Shown: positions 1 to 8,430 of the stretch, piece after piece
Position numbering within the stretch: the first letter of the stretch is position 1
Layout of the letters: every line of letters begins with the position of its first letter
Origin: Alphaproteobacteria bacterium bin52
GTDB lineage: Bacteria > Pseudomonadota > Alphaproteobacteria > Thalassobaculales > Thalassobaculaceae
DNA: 51,065 nucleotides
Assembly: GCA_002238645.1 (NCBI GenBank)
Contig: MPMT01000033.1
Coordinates: 1 to 51,065 of the forward strand
Reading direction: 5' to 3'
Program-made: the position numbers and the translations under genes
Notes under the pieces: model-generated
Database searches by the model: none
What the model saw: the letters and a program-made list of their open reading frames with translations, nothing else
Told to the model about the DNA's origin: nothing

Positions 1-592
1 TGACCTTCCACGCCCTGCACCCTCTCGCCGCCGATTCGGTGCCAGACAAGGAATCACAGACGATTCCAACAACGCAAGAAATTGCGTCGCGCGCTCATCT
101 CAACGTCAAGATGTGGGTAATTGAAAGGACTTGCGGCGGTATACTCCGTTTCCCGCCCGATCACCGCTCACCGGTTTGCACCGCTCTGTAGTCATGGCAG
201 ACGGCGCTTCCGACCTCACGTCGCACATTCTCTCAAGCGTCGCGTCGTGTTCGCCGTTCACCGACCGATGCTGAACGCGGAGCCCGGCCTCCTCTTCGGT
301 GACCAGTTCCGGACGGTCACGGCCGCCACTGTTCCCGGTGAAAGGAGCTGCCGCCTGTCATCTCGACGGCGACAGCAGAACCGGTGCGCCGGGCAGCTTC
401 GACAGGAGGGCCGTCGTCCGCTTGCGCCCCGCGGCAGGTCCTGTTACCCCTGCGGCCTGGACGACACGGTGGAACGTGCGTGAGGGTCGCAGGTCGCTCC
501 GTCGCCGGGCGGCGCCGGTGTCCCGGGCAACCCGGCCCGAACCGATCCCTCCCCGGGGTCCCGGTTCTCCCACGCGAACGGAGAGATGTCCG
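1..592. other. Leader/intergenic stretch, no supported gene
   Basis: No protein-like reading frame is visible; the open frames here have shuffled-looking Arg/Pro/Ser-rich translations. Two small inverted repeats stand near the left edge: GGAATC/GATTCC at 50-67 and ACGCAA/TTGCGT with a GAAA loop at 72-87. The second could be a terminator of a gene beyond the window, but no T-run follows on the plus strand. A TATACT hexamer at 140-145 could be a -10 box for aroA, but the TTGAAA at 121-126 is only 13 bases away, so the promoter is not convincing. Confidence 0.5.
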
Positions 593-1921
593 GTGACCGG
601 ACTCATTGCTCGCGCATCATCCCGGTTGCACGGAGAAGTCCGGCTGCCCGGAGACAAGTCGATCTCGCACCGCGCCCTGATCATGGGAGCGCTCGCGGTG
701 GGGGAGACCCGCATCAATGGCCTGCTTGAAGGCGACGACGTGATGCGGACCGCGGCGGCACTCAGACGGCTCGGCGCGGTGGTCACGCGCGACGGGGACG
801 GGACCTGGCGGGTGCATGGCCGGGGCGTCGGCGGGTTCGACGAACCCGAAACGGTGCTCGATCTCGGCAATTCCGGTACCGGGGTGCGACTGCTCATGGG
901 AGCCGTCGCCGGCCTGCCGGCCACCACGTTCTTCACCGGCGACGCCTCGTTGCGGAGGCGCCCGATGGAGCGGGTCATCCGGCCGCTCACGGAAATGGGC
1001 GTACAGGTCCTGGCCCGCGAAGGCGGGCGGCTGCCACTCGCATGTACCGGTCCGCAGGTGCTCCTGCCGCTCGACTACACCCTGCCGGTCGCATCGGCCC
1101 AGGTGAAGTCGGCGATTTTGCTCGCGGGCATTGCGGCTCCGGGGATCACCACCGTCATCGAACCCCACCCGACACGCGATCACACCGAAACCCTGCTTGA
1201 CCAGTTCGGCGCCTCCGTGGAGATCGAGGAGCAGGCGGACGGAGGGCGGCGGGTGTCGGTAACCGGTGAGCCTGAACTCGCGGCCCAGCCGATCCGGGTC
1301 CCGGTCGACCCATCCTCGGCAGCATTCCTGGCCGTCGCAGCACTCCTCACTCCCGGGTCGGAGGTACGGCTGCCCGGGGTCGGAACCAATCCGCTCCGCT
1401 TCGGGCTCTATGAGGTACTCGCAGAAATGGGCGCCGACATCGAGATCCGTTCCCGGCAGGGTCCGGGCGAACCGGTCGCCGACCTTCTGGTGCGCTCGTC
1501 GGAACTGCACGGCGTTACCGTGCCGCCCGAGATCGCACCCAGGATGATCGACGAGTACCCGGTGCTGGCCGTTGCCGCCGCTTGCGCAAGGGGTACCACG
1601 GTGATGAACGGCCTTGCCGAACTGCGGGTGAAGGAAAGCGACCGGCTCGCGGCCGTTGCCGGCGGCCTGGCCGCCTGCGGGGTCGTGGTCGAGGAAGGAG
1701 AGGACCGGCTCGTGGTCCACGGCAACCCCGGAGCGGTTGACGGGGGTACGGTGATCCGGTCAGGACTGGATCACCGCATAGCAATGGCGTTCCTTGTGCT
1801 GGGCCTCGCATCGCGCGACGGCATCGCCATCGATGACGCGGCGACGATCGCGACGAGTTTCCCCGACTTTGCCGAGACATTGCGAACGCTTGGAGCCGAT
1901 ATCACCGGGCACGCGGAATGA
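593..1921 (+). CDS. aroA: 3-phosphoshikimate 1-carboxyvinyltransferase (EPSP synthase)
   Basis: Catalyses the sixth step of the shikimate pathway, joining phosphoenolpyruvate to shikimate 3-phosphate in the cytoplasm. The N-terminus carries LPGDKSISHRALI, the family's substrate-binding signature, followed by the LDLGNSGTGVRLLMG segment and a C-terminal RVKESDR motif, so both halves of the inside-out barrel are present. The frame is open upstream to 299, but similarity begins only at TGLIARASS; the GTG at 593 has a GGAGAG Shine-Dalgarno at about 580-585 and gives 442 residues, the usual length. It overlaps cmk by four bases (ATGA), which implies translational coupling in an aroA-cmk-rpsA transcript. 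Confidence 0.95.
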   Translation: MTGLIARASSRLHGEVRLPGDKSISHRALIMGALAVGETRINGLLEGDDVMRTAAALRRLGAVVTRDGDGTWRVHGRGVGGFDEPETVLDLGNSGTGVRLLMGAVAGLPATTFFTGDASLRRRPMERVIRPLTEMGVQVLAREGGRLPLACTGPQVLLPLDYTLPVASAQVKSAILLAGIAAPGITTVIEPHPTRDHTETLLDQFGASVEIEEQADGGRRVSVTGEPELAAQPIRVPVDPSSAAFLAVAALLTPGSEVRLPGVGTNPLRFGLYEVLAEMGADIEIRSRQGPGEPVADLLVRSSELHGVTVPPEIAPRMIDEYPVLAVAAACARGTTVMNGLAELRVKESDRLAAVAGGLAACGVVVEEGEDRLVVHGNPGAVDGGTVIRSGLDHRIAMAFLVLGLASRDGIAIDDAATIATSFPDFAETLRTLGADITGHAE

Positions 1922-2550
1922 TCGTCGCCGTCGACGGTCCCGCGGCAGCCGGCAAGGGGACCATCGCGCGCAGGCTGGCCGACCGGTTCGGGTATGCCTA
2001 TCTCGATACGGGAGCGCTGTATCGCGCGGTTGCCCTCTCGCTCCTCCGCGCCGGCGCCGATCCCGCGGATCCTGAGGCAGCGGCGCGGACCGCGAGAAAT
2101 CTGCATCTTCCCGACACCGCCGACCCCGGAATCCGCACCCCTGAGGTCGGGCTCGCCGCCTCGGTCGTGGCCGCAATACCCCGGGTGAGAGCCACGCTTC
2201 TCGACCTTCAGCGCAACTTTGCCCGGCGGCCGCCGGACGGGAGGCCCGGCGCCGTGCTCGACGGTCGCGACATCGGCACGGTCATCTGCCCCGGCGCCGA
2301 TCGCAAGATCTTCGTGACCGCCACACCGGAGGTTCGCGCCAGGCGAAGGCACCTGGAGTTGCTTGGCCGCGGTGAGCACTCTATATATTCAAGCGTGCTT
2401 GCGGACTTGCGGGAACGCGATGCACGCGACGCAAACCGGGTCGATGCGCCCCTGCGCCGGTCCCGGGATGCGATGGTGCTGGACACCAGTTTCATAACTG
2501 CAGACGAGGCGTTTCGGCGTGCATGCGCCTTCGTCGAGTCCGCACAGTAG
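1918..2550 (+). CDS. cmk: Cytidylate kinase
   Basis: Phosphorylates CMP and dCMP with ATP, feeding pyrimidine nucleotides to RNA, DNA and phospholipid synthesis. The Walker A loop GPAAAGKGT sits at residues 7-15, followed by the YLDTGALYRAVA segment typical of the CMP-binding domain and a late DGRDIGTVICP motif. The length (210 residues) is normal for the bacterial family. The start codon overlaps the aroA stop (ATGA), and rpsA follows after a 282-base gap. The order aroA-cmk-rpsA is widely kept in Proteobacteria and supports the call. Confidence 0.96.
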   Translation: MIVAVDGPAAAGKGTIARRLADRFGYAYLDTGALYRAVALSLLRAGADPADPEAAARTARNLHLPDTADPGIRTPEVGLAASVVAAIPRVRATLLDLQRNFARRPPDGRPGAVLDGRDIGTVICPGADRKIFVTATPEVRARRRHLELLGRGEHSIYSSVLADLRERDARDANRVDAPLRRSRDAMVLDTSFITADEAFRRACAFVESAQ

Positions 2551-2711
2551 CCGCTTCCGCCCGGGAGAGACGGATCGGGAGTTGTAGACGCCGGTGGAAC
2601 AGGAGCGACCGGGTGTCAGTACCACCCGGCCTGATGTTCCACTCAAACCGCTGCCGCTCCACCGTGTCGGGGCGGTAACGGGCACAACCAGGTGGCAGCC
2701 GGTTGCGGACA

Positions 2712-2752
2712 GCGATGCGCGGCACCCCGGTAACGGGGGTGTCGCGCATCGC
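2712..2752 (+). promoter_or_regulatory. Long stem-loop in the rpsA leader
   Basis: The arms GCGATGCGCG (2712-2721) and CGCGCATCGC (2743-2752) pair perfectly. The stem continues through one G-U pair and CACCCC/GGGGTG to a 7-base loop, giving 17 pairs. No T-run follows, so it is not a classical terminator. It lies 80 bases before the rpsA start, in the cmk-rpsA gap (2551-2832), where no other element was recognised. A leader element for S1 autoregulation or an mRNA processing/stability structure is possible; the function is inference. Confidence 0.55.
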
Positions 2753-2832
2753 GTTCGCCGCTCCGGTCGGTCCACCGCAACCGTCGTCCGCACACCGATG
2801 CGGGCGATCAAGTCCACGGACAGGGAGTTTTC

Positions 2833-4554
2833 ATGGCAGAGACCGCTGTTGGCAGCGCCGATACAGAGAATTTCGACGCCCTCCTCGCAGAAGCCCTCGG
2901 TGATCACATCAGCATCGAGGGAAGCGTGGTCAAGGGGACCATCGTTTCCCTCGAGGGTGATTTCGCCCTTATCGATGTCGGCCTCAAGTCGGAAGGCCGG
3001 GTCGCGCTCAAGGAATTCGCCCCGCCAGGCCGGGATCATGGCCTCAACCCCGGTGACGAGGTCGAGGTGTACGTCGAGCGGATGGAAGACCGTAACGGCG
3101 AGGCGATGCTCAGTCGGGACAAGGCCCGTCGCGAGGAAGCCTGGGCGGCGCTGGAAACGGCGTTTGCCGATCAGAACCGCGTCACCGGTACCATCTTCGG
3201 CCGGGTGAAGGGCGGGTTCACCGTCGACCTGTCAGGAGCCACTGCCTTCCTTCCCGGCAGCCAGGTCGACATTCGACCGGTTCGCGACATCGGGCCGCTG
3301 CTCGGAACTCCGCAGCCGTTCCAGATCCTCAAGATGGATCGCAGGCGCGGCAACATCGTGGTCTCACGTCGCGCGGTGCTCGAGGAAAGCCGGGCCGAGG
3401 CGCGCGCCGAACTGATCGCCAACCTGAAGGAAGGCCAGGTGCTGCAGGGCGTGGTCAAGAACATCACCGACTACGGCGCCTTTGTCGATCTCGGCGGTGT
3501 GGACGGCCTGCTGCATGTCACCGACATCGCGTGGCGCCGGATCAACCACCCGAGCGAGGCGGTGCAGATCGGCCAGACCGTTGACGTCCAGGTCATCCGG
3601 TTCAACCCGGAAACCCAGCGCATCTCTCTCGGCATGAAGCAGCTCCAGGCCGATCCGTGGGAGGGAGCCCAGGCGAAGTACCCGGTCAGCACGAAGTTCA
3701 TCGGTCGGGTGACCAACATCACCGATTACGGTGCCTTCGTCGAACTGGAGCCCGGCATCGAGGGACTGGTCCATGTCTCGGAGATGAGCTGGACCAAGAA
3801 GAACGTCCACCCGGGCAAGATCGTGTCGACCAGCCAGGAAGTCGAGGTCATGGTGCTCGACGTCGATCCGGTCAAGCGGCGCATCTCGCTGGGTCTCAAG
3901 CAGTGCACCCCCAACCTGTGGGAAGAGTTCATGGCGCAGTGGCCGGTCGGTACCGAGATCGAGGGCGAGATCAGGAGCATCACCGAGTTCGGCCTGTTCG
4001 TCGAACTGAACGGCGACATCGACGGAATGGTGCACCTGTCCGACCTCGACTGGGAGGTGCCGGGCGACGAGGCGATCAAGCAGTACAAGCGCGGTGAGAT
4101 GGTCCGCGCCAAGGTGCTCAACATCAACCCGGAAAAGGAACGGATCTCGCTGGGCATCAAGCAGCTTTCGCCGGACCCGTTCAAGACCAGCGCCGCTGCG
4201 GTCCGCAAGAACGCCATCGTGACCTGCACCGTCAACGAGCTCCTGGACGCCGGCATCAATGTCACCGTCGCCGACGGGCTTTCGGGGTTCATACACCGCT
4301 CCGAACTTTCCCGGGACCGTTCGGAGCAGCGTCCGGACCGGTTTGCGGTCGGCGAGAAGGTCGACGCAAGGATCACGCAGATCGATCAGAAGAGCCGCCG
4401 GCTGACACTGTCGATCAAGGCCCGCGAGATCCAGGAGGAACGCCACGCAATGGAGAACTACGGTTCGTCCGACAGCGGTGCGAGCCTCGGCGACATCCTC
4501 GGTGCGGCACTCAGGCAGCGGGAGCAGAGCCAGCAGTCCGGGGACGAGGGCTGA
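2833..4554 (+). CDS. rpsA: 30S ribosomal protein S1
   Basis: The large RNA-binding ribosomal protein that captures mRNA on the 30S subunit. Six S1/OB-fold repeats are recognisable, for example VVKNITDYGAFVDLGG, VTNITDYGAFVELEPG and IRSITEFGLFVELNGD, each ending in a RISLG(M/L/I)K strand. Repeats 1-2 are more divergent, as usual for the ribosome-docking half. At 573 residues it is slightly longer than the E. coli protein (557). The ATG follows an AGGGAGTTTTC leader. In many Proteobacteria ihfB follows rpsA; here a GFA-family gene follows after 19 bases. Confidence 0.97.
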   Translation: MAETAVGSADTENFDALLAEALGDHISIEGSVVKGTIVSLEGDFALIDVGLKSEGRVALKEFAPPGRDHGLNPGDEVEVYVERMEDRNGEAMLSRDKARREEAWAALETAFADQNRVTGTIFGRVKGGFTVDLSGATAFLPGSQVDIRPVRDIGPLLGTPQPFQILKMDRRRGNIVVSRRAVLEESRAEARAELIANLKEGQVLQGVVKNITDYGAFVDLGGVDGLLHVTDIAWRRINHPSEAVQIGQTVDVQVIRFNPETQRISLGMKQLQADPWEGAQAKYPVSTKFIGRVTNITDYGAFVELEPGIEGLVHVSEMSWTKKNVHPGKIVSTSQEVEVMVLDVDPVKRRISLGLKQCTPNLWEEFMAQWPVGTEIEGEIRSITEFGLFVELNGDIDGMVHLSDLDWEVPGDEAIKQYKRGEMVRAKVLNINPEKERISLGIKQLSPDPFKTSAAAVRKNAIVTCTVNELLDAGINVTVADGLSGFIHRSELSRDRSEQRPDRFAVGEKVDARITQIDQKSRRLTLSIKAREIQEERHAMENYGSSDSGASLGDILGAALRQREQSQQSGDEG

Positions 4555-4573
4555 TCGTGGAGGCGGAAGTCCG

Positions 4574-5002
4574 ATGGCAGAACGACTGCTAGGCGGTTGT
4601 CATTGCGGCAACCTGCGGCTGGAGTTCCATGCCGCAGGGCGCTTCGAGGATCTCCCGATCCGGGCCTGCCAGTGTTCGTTCTGCCGCAAGCACAATGTCC
4701 GCGCGACCGCCGATCCCGGCGGTCGCCTGGACATTGCAGTCCGTAACCGCGACAGCCTGTCGGCCTACCGGATGGGGCACGGCATCACCGACTACCTGGT
4801 TTGCCGCGAGTGCGGCGTCTACGTTGCCGCCGTCATGGAGGACGAGGACGAAGGTGGCCTGCTCGCCACCTGCATCGTCAACGCACTCGATGTGGCGCCC
4901 GAACGCGTATCGGACCCGGTTCCGATCAACTACGATGGAGAGACCCCCGAACTCCGGCGCGGCCGCCGGCGCCAGCGCTGGATGCCGGCCAGGATGATCT
5001 GA
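4574..5002 (+). CDS. GFA/CENP-V family zinc protein
   Basis: Small cytoplasmic protein of the glutathione-dependent formaldehyde-activating (GFA)/CENP-V fold. The sequence shows the expected zinc-binding cysteines: GGCHCGN near the N-terminus, ACQCSFCRKH at about residues 33-42, and CRECGVY further on. The ATG at 4574 follows a GGAGG at 4559-4563 and gives 142 residues, normal for the family; the open frame further upstream lies inside rpsA and is ignored. Members bind Zn2+ and often have no known substrate, so formaldehyde chemistry should not be assumed. It sits 19 bases after rpsA and is probably cotranscribed with it and the following phosphatase. Confidence 0.85.
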   Translation: MAERLLGGCHCGNLRLEFHAAGRFEDLPIRACQCSFCRKHNVRATADPGGRLDIAVRNRDSLSAYRMGHGITDYLVCRECGVYVAAVMEDEDEGGLLATCIVNALDVAPERVSDPVPINYDGETPELRRGRRRQRWMPARMI

Positions 5003-5029
5003 CCCGGCAACACCGCGAAAGGCCGGTCG

Positions 5030-5554
5030 ATGAAGACGTTGCTTCTGGTCCGGCACGCGAAGTCGGACTGGTCGGACCCGGCACTCGATGACCATGACCG
5101 GCCGCTGGCGCCACGCGGGATCCGGGCGACCGGACTGATCGGAAGTGCCCTCGCGCCAGGAGCCGCTCCCGGCGTCATCATTTGCTCGACCGCGACCCGG
5201 GCGCTCGATACGGCAAACCGGATCGCGGCATACTGGACCCCGCCACCGCCGGTGGTTGAGACACGGGAACTCTACCTCGCCGCACCCGGGCAGATGTTCG
5301 CCGTCCTCGGCGTCTTCGGCGGTACTCACGAAACCGTGATGCTGGTTGCCCACGAGCCCGGAATCCGCCACCTCGCCCTTGTTCTGGACGGCTCGTCGGA
5401 CCCGCCCTTCGCGTTCCGGTACCCGACCGGGGCGGTTGCGGTGCTTCGCTTCGGGACGGACCGGTGGTCGGAACTCGAACCCGGCAGCGGTGTGCGCGTT
5501 GACTGGATCCTGCCGCGTGCCCTCGAGCGGGCAGCTTCGCGTCCGGATGGGTGA
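5030..5554 (+). CDS. SixA-type histidine phosphatase
   Basis: Histidine phosphatase superfamily, SixA branch: the N-terminal LLLVRHAKSDWSDP carries the catalytic RH(A/G) motif, with a second histidine in LVAHEPGIRHLA near residue 108. SixA proteins remove phosphate from phosphohistidine residues such as those in phosphotransfer domains; the partner here is unknown. At 174 residues the length is typical. A GAAAGG ribosome site precedes the ATG. It is 27 bases after the GFA gene on the same strand and converges on the crotonase gene, leaving only 8 bases between stops. Confidence 0.88.
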   Translation: MKTLLLVRHAKSDWSDPALDDHDRPLAPRGIRATGLIGSALAPGAAPGVIICSTATRALDTANRIAAYWTPPPPVVETRELYLAAPGQMFAVLGVFGGTHETVMLVAHEPGIRHLALVLDGSSDPPFAFRYPTGAVAVLRFGTDRWSELEPGSGVRVDWILPRALERAASRPDG

Positions 5555-5562
5555 CCGTTCGT

Positions 5563-6336
5563 TCAGCGACCGGTCCAGTTGGGCCGGCGCTTCTGTGCAA
5601 ACGCCCGCGGTCCCTCGACGATATCCTCGCTGTTGCGCAGCGTGGTCACGCTGTCGTACTGCATCCGCATGGCGGTGCGCAGGTCGGCGTATTCAAGGCC
5701 CCGGCGAACCACGTCCATGCTGGTCCTGATCGAGACCGGCGAACACTCGAGGATCTGTCCGGCAAACTCGCGTGCGGCGGAAAGTGCCTCGCCTTCCGGA
5801 ACCACCCGGGTCACGAATCCGAGATCATGACCTTCTGCCGCCGGGACGTGGCGGCCGGTGAGGATCATGCCCATCGCGTGCTTCGGCGGAATCATCCGGG
5901 GGAGGCGGTGCAGGCCGCCGGCGAGTGCCGCCAGGCCGACGCGCGGCTCAGGGAGGGCAAACCGTGCGTTTTCCGCAGCGATGACGACATCGCACGCGAG
6001 TGCGAGCTCGAACCCGCCGCCCATGGCCACTCCGTTGACGGCGGCAATCACCGGCTTGCCCCGGTCGAATCGCTCGGTAAGGCCTCCGAAACCGCCTGGC
6101 GGGCGCTCGCGGGTTCCGCCCTCGGCCTGAAACTTGAGATCGTTACCGGCACTGAATGCACGCTCGCCGGCCCCGGTGAGGATTGCGACCCAGAGCGACG
6201 GGTCGGATTCGAACTCGTTGAAGGTCCGATCCAGCTCGAAATGGGCCGGCGAGTGCAACGCATTCATCCGTTCGGGCCGGTCGAGCGTGACCACCATGAC
6301 ATGTCCGTCGCGCTCGACCCGGTGATACTCGGGCAT
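5563..6336 (-). CDS. Enoyl-CoA hydratase/isomerase family protein (crotonase)
   Basis: Crotonase-fold protein of 257 residues. The oxyanion-hole segment AFSAGNDLK (60-68) and the GGGFELALACD signature (107-117) are clear. Both glutamates used by true enoyl-CoA hydratases are present at E110 and E130, so hydratase chemistry on a 2-enoyl-CoA is plausible. The usual GAGGTQRL stretch is replaced by ALAGGLHRLPR, so the substrate may be unusual. It is transcribed with the MaoC-like gene just upstream (41-base gap), which suggests a shared acyl-CoA pathway. Naming a substrate would be guesswork. Confidence 0.9.
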   Translation of the reverse strand: MPEYHRVERDGHVMVVTLDRPERMNALHSPAHFELDRTFNEFESDPSLWVAILTGAGERAFSAGNDLKFQAEGGTRERPPGGFGGLTERFDRGKPVIAAVNGVAMGGGFELALACDVVIAAENARFALPEPRVGLAALAGGLHRLPRMIPPKHAMGMILTGRHVPAAEGHDLGFVTRVVPEGEALSAAREFAGQILECSPVSIRTSMDVVRRGLEYADLRTAMRMQYDSVTTLRNSEDIVEGPRAFAQKRRPNWTGR

Positions 6337-6377
6337 TCTCTTGCTCCCGTTGTGGTTTCGAGGCCTCGCCGGCCGGT

Positions 6378-7184
6378 TCAGGCAGCGTCGCTGACCTGGC
6401 GCGGCCGGTAGATCGAGACATGGTCGATCCGCGCAACCGCCGTTCCGTCGTCGCGGAGCACCTCGACGTCAAGCTCGACGAACAGGTGGCCCCTGTGCTC
6501 GTGGTTCCGGGTCACCCGCGAGCGCGCCTGCAGCTGTTCGCCCCAGGAAACGCTGTCGAGGTTCCGCACCGTGCTGCCGACATGCATCCAGGGTCCCAGC
6601 GTCACGTTTTCCGTCAACGCCCGGTTGGCGAGCCGGAGGATCCACCCGGGATGGACCAGCCGGGCGTCCCGATAGAGCTCGAGGGTTTCCCGGGCGCCCT
6701 CGAGGTACTCCTCCATCAACCCGGGCGTCATCTCCTCGACGAAGGTGCCGAGCACCGCTCCAACAGGAAGGGACTCCGGCGAGGCCGGCGGGCGTTCACC
6801 GGTTATCGGCGCATGCGGGATTTCCGTGCGCGTGCCCGCCGGCGCCTGCGGCAGCGACGCCCTCCCGCTCGCACAGGCGATCCCCTCGGACCACACGGCC
6901 AGGTCCAGCCCGCCCTCCCCGTCGGGGCGGGCGGAGGCTACCGCCTCGCGCCCGTCGTAGACCGGCTTCATGAGCCTGCACTCGACCATGCCGGACCGCA
7001 GCCAGTCGACACCGAAGTGCCGCAGCACCGGGTTGGTCATGTAGGCATACACCTCGACACCCGGCACCAGTCCGCCCTTGAAGCCGAAGCGTCGGGCGAC
7101 CGCATCATCGTGGATCCGGTTCTCCGAATTGGCGGCGAGATTGAGCGCCTGGACGGCGTGGGTCAGGTCGGTCCGGGTATCCAT
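6378..7184 (-). CDS. MaoC-like hotdog-fold protein, function unknown
   Basis: A 268-residue protein that looks like a double hotdog domain. The N-terminal part has an ALNLAANSENRIHDDAVARRFGF... stretch followed by GGLVPGVEVYAYM, which resembles the R-hydratase (MaoC) substrate-entry region; the C-terminal half ends in ARIDHVSIYRP. The frame can be extended to a TTG at 7256, but the ATG at 7184 is preceded at 9 bases by a perfect AAGGAGG and is preferred. It lies upstream of the crotonase gene on the same strand and diverges from the alcohol dehydrogenase. The fold call is moderate; catalytic competence is not established. Confidence 0.55.
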   Translation of the reverse strand: MDTRTDLTHAVQALNLAANSENRIHDDAVARRFGFKGGLVPGVEVYAYMTNPVLRHFGVDWLRSGMVECRLMKPVYDGREAVASARPDGEGGLDLAVWSEGIACASGRASLPQAPAGTRTEIPHAPITGERPPASPESLPVGAVLGTFVEEMTPGLMEEYLEGARETLELYRDARLVHPGWILRLANRALTENVTLGPWMHVGSTVRNLDSVSWGEQLQARSRVTRNHEHRGHLFVELDVEVLRDDGTAVARIDHVSIYRPRQVSDAA

Positions 7185-7245
7185 GGGCAGCATCCTCCTT
7201 GCAATCGCGCCAAGGCTAACCGGAACCTCCGGGACCGCAAGTGAT

Positions 7246-7261
7246 ATCCTTTGCAAAGGAT
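7246..7261. promoter_or_regulatory. Perfect 16-bp palindrome, likely operator
   Basis: ATCCTTTGCAAAGGAT is identical to its own reverse complement. It lies in the 146-base region between the divergent MaoC-like gene (start 7184) and the alcohol dehydrogenase (start 7331), where a repressor dimer could control both. The TTTGCAAA core resembles LacI-family sites; no regulator gene is nearby, so the binding protein is unknown. Confidence 0.6.
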
Positions 7262-7330
7262 GCCCATTGTCTGCGCGCGCCCAACTCTACAGGATACAGC
7301 CAGGCACACGGACCGTCTCGGAGCTTGATC

Positions 7331-8371
7331 ATGAAAGCTGCCGTATTTCATCGCTCGGGCCTGCCGCTGTCGATCGAGAATGTCGCGGACCCCGAATGCA
7401 GTCCCGACGGCATGGTGATCCGCGTTTGCGCCTGCGGCATCTGCGGGACCGACCTGCACTGGTCGGAAGTCAACAACGAGCAATCCGGCTGGCGCAACAT
7501 CCACCCCGGCGCCGTGATGGGCCACGAGTTCGCCGGCGAGATCGTCGAGATCGGCCGCGACGTGTCCGGTCCGTGGACGGTTGGTGACCGGGTCTGCGCC
7601 ATGCCGCAACTTGGCTGCGGGCGGTGCCCGGCGTGTCTCGCCGGCAAGCCCCACCGGTGTCCGGACGGGCGGATACGGGCATCGAGGGAAGTCACGGGCG
7701 CCTATGCGGAATACACCCGGGTCGGAGCTCGCGAAACCCTGCACCTTCCCGACCGGGTGAGTTTCGAGGAAGGCGCGCTTGTCGAGCCGCTCGCGGTCGG
7801 ACTGCACGCGGTCAAGCGCGCGCGCCTGCAACCCGGTGACTCGGTGCTCGTCGTCGGTGGCGGTCCGGTCGGACTGTGCATTGCGCTCTGGAGCCGTTTC
7901 TTCGGCGCCCGTACCGTCGCGGTGAGCGATCTCGTTCATGCGCGTGCGCAAGCCGCGCTCGGGTTCGGCGCCACCGTCGCGCTTGATGCCGCGGCAGGCA
8001 ATGTTGCCGGACAGTTCGCCGACGCAGCAGGCTGTACGCCTGATGTCGTGTTCGATGCCGTCGGAGTACCGGGATCGCTGCAGGTCGCGGTTGACCTCGC
8101 AGCGGTCGGCGGACGGGTGATCGTGGTCGGCCTGTGCATGGTCGAGGACCGCTTCATGCCATCGGACGCGCTGATCAAGGAGGTCGACATCGTCTTCTGT
8201 TTCGTCTACGAGCGCGCGGACTTCGAGATGGTCGTGGACATGCTGGCGCGGGGACGGATCGACGCCGCCGGCCTGGTAACCGGTTCGGTCGGGTTCGACG
8301 AATTCCCCGGCGCCTTCGAGGCACTGAAGCGGCCGAGCGACCAGATCAAGGTGATGCTCGCGCCAGCCTGA
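7331..8371 (+). CDS. Zinc-dependent alcohol dehydrogenase (sorbitol/threonine dehydrogenase-like)
   Basis: Medium-chain dehydrogenase/reductase of 346 residues. The catalytic zinc signature is present: CGICGTDLHW (Cys and Asp), GHEFAGEIVEIG (His-Glu), and the structural zinc cysteines in LGCGRCPACLAGKPHRC. A Rossmann VVGGGPVGL follows, so NAD(P)-dependent oxidation of a secondary alcohol or polyol is expected. The ATG at 7331 starts the conserved MKAAVF sequence; the frame upstream of it is not conserved. The gene is divergent from the MaoC-like gene across the 16-bp palindrome and is followed after 59 bases by the amidinotransferase, so these may respond to one signal. The substrate is not deducible. 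Confidence 0.9.
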   Translation: MKAAVFHRSGLPLSIENVADPECSPDGMVIRVCACGICGTDLHWSEVNNEQSGWRNIHPGAVMGHEFAGEIVEIGRDVSGPWTVGDRVCAMPQLGCGRCPACLAGKPHRCPDGRIRASREVTGAYAEYTRVGARETLHLPDRVSFEEGALVEPLAVGLHAVKRARLQPGDSVLVVGGGPVGLCIALWSRFFGARTVAVSDLVHARAQAALGFGATVALDAAAGNVAGQFADAAGCTPDVVFDAVGVPGSLQVAVDLAAVGGRVIVVGLCMVEDRFMPSDALIKEVDIVFCFVYERADFEMVVDMLARGRIDAAGLVTGSVGFDEFPGAFEALKRPSDQIKVMLAPA

Positions 8372-8430
8372 TCTGCGGGCACCTGGCCGGGCCGCCCCGA
8401 AGCCTGCACAGCCGCCCGGAGGCACGCACC

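Noticed and set aside
121..145. TTGAAA and TATACT as a promoter for aroA
   Set aside because: The spacing is 13 bases, too short for a housekeeping sigma factor.
299..592. N-terminal extension of aroA to ATG 299
   Set aside because: The 98 extra residues are Arg/Pro/Ser-rich without similarity, and GTG 593 has a ribosome site and the standard start sequence.
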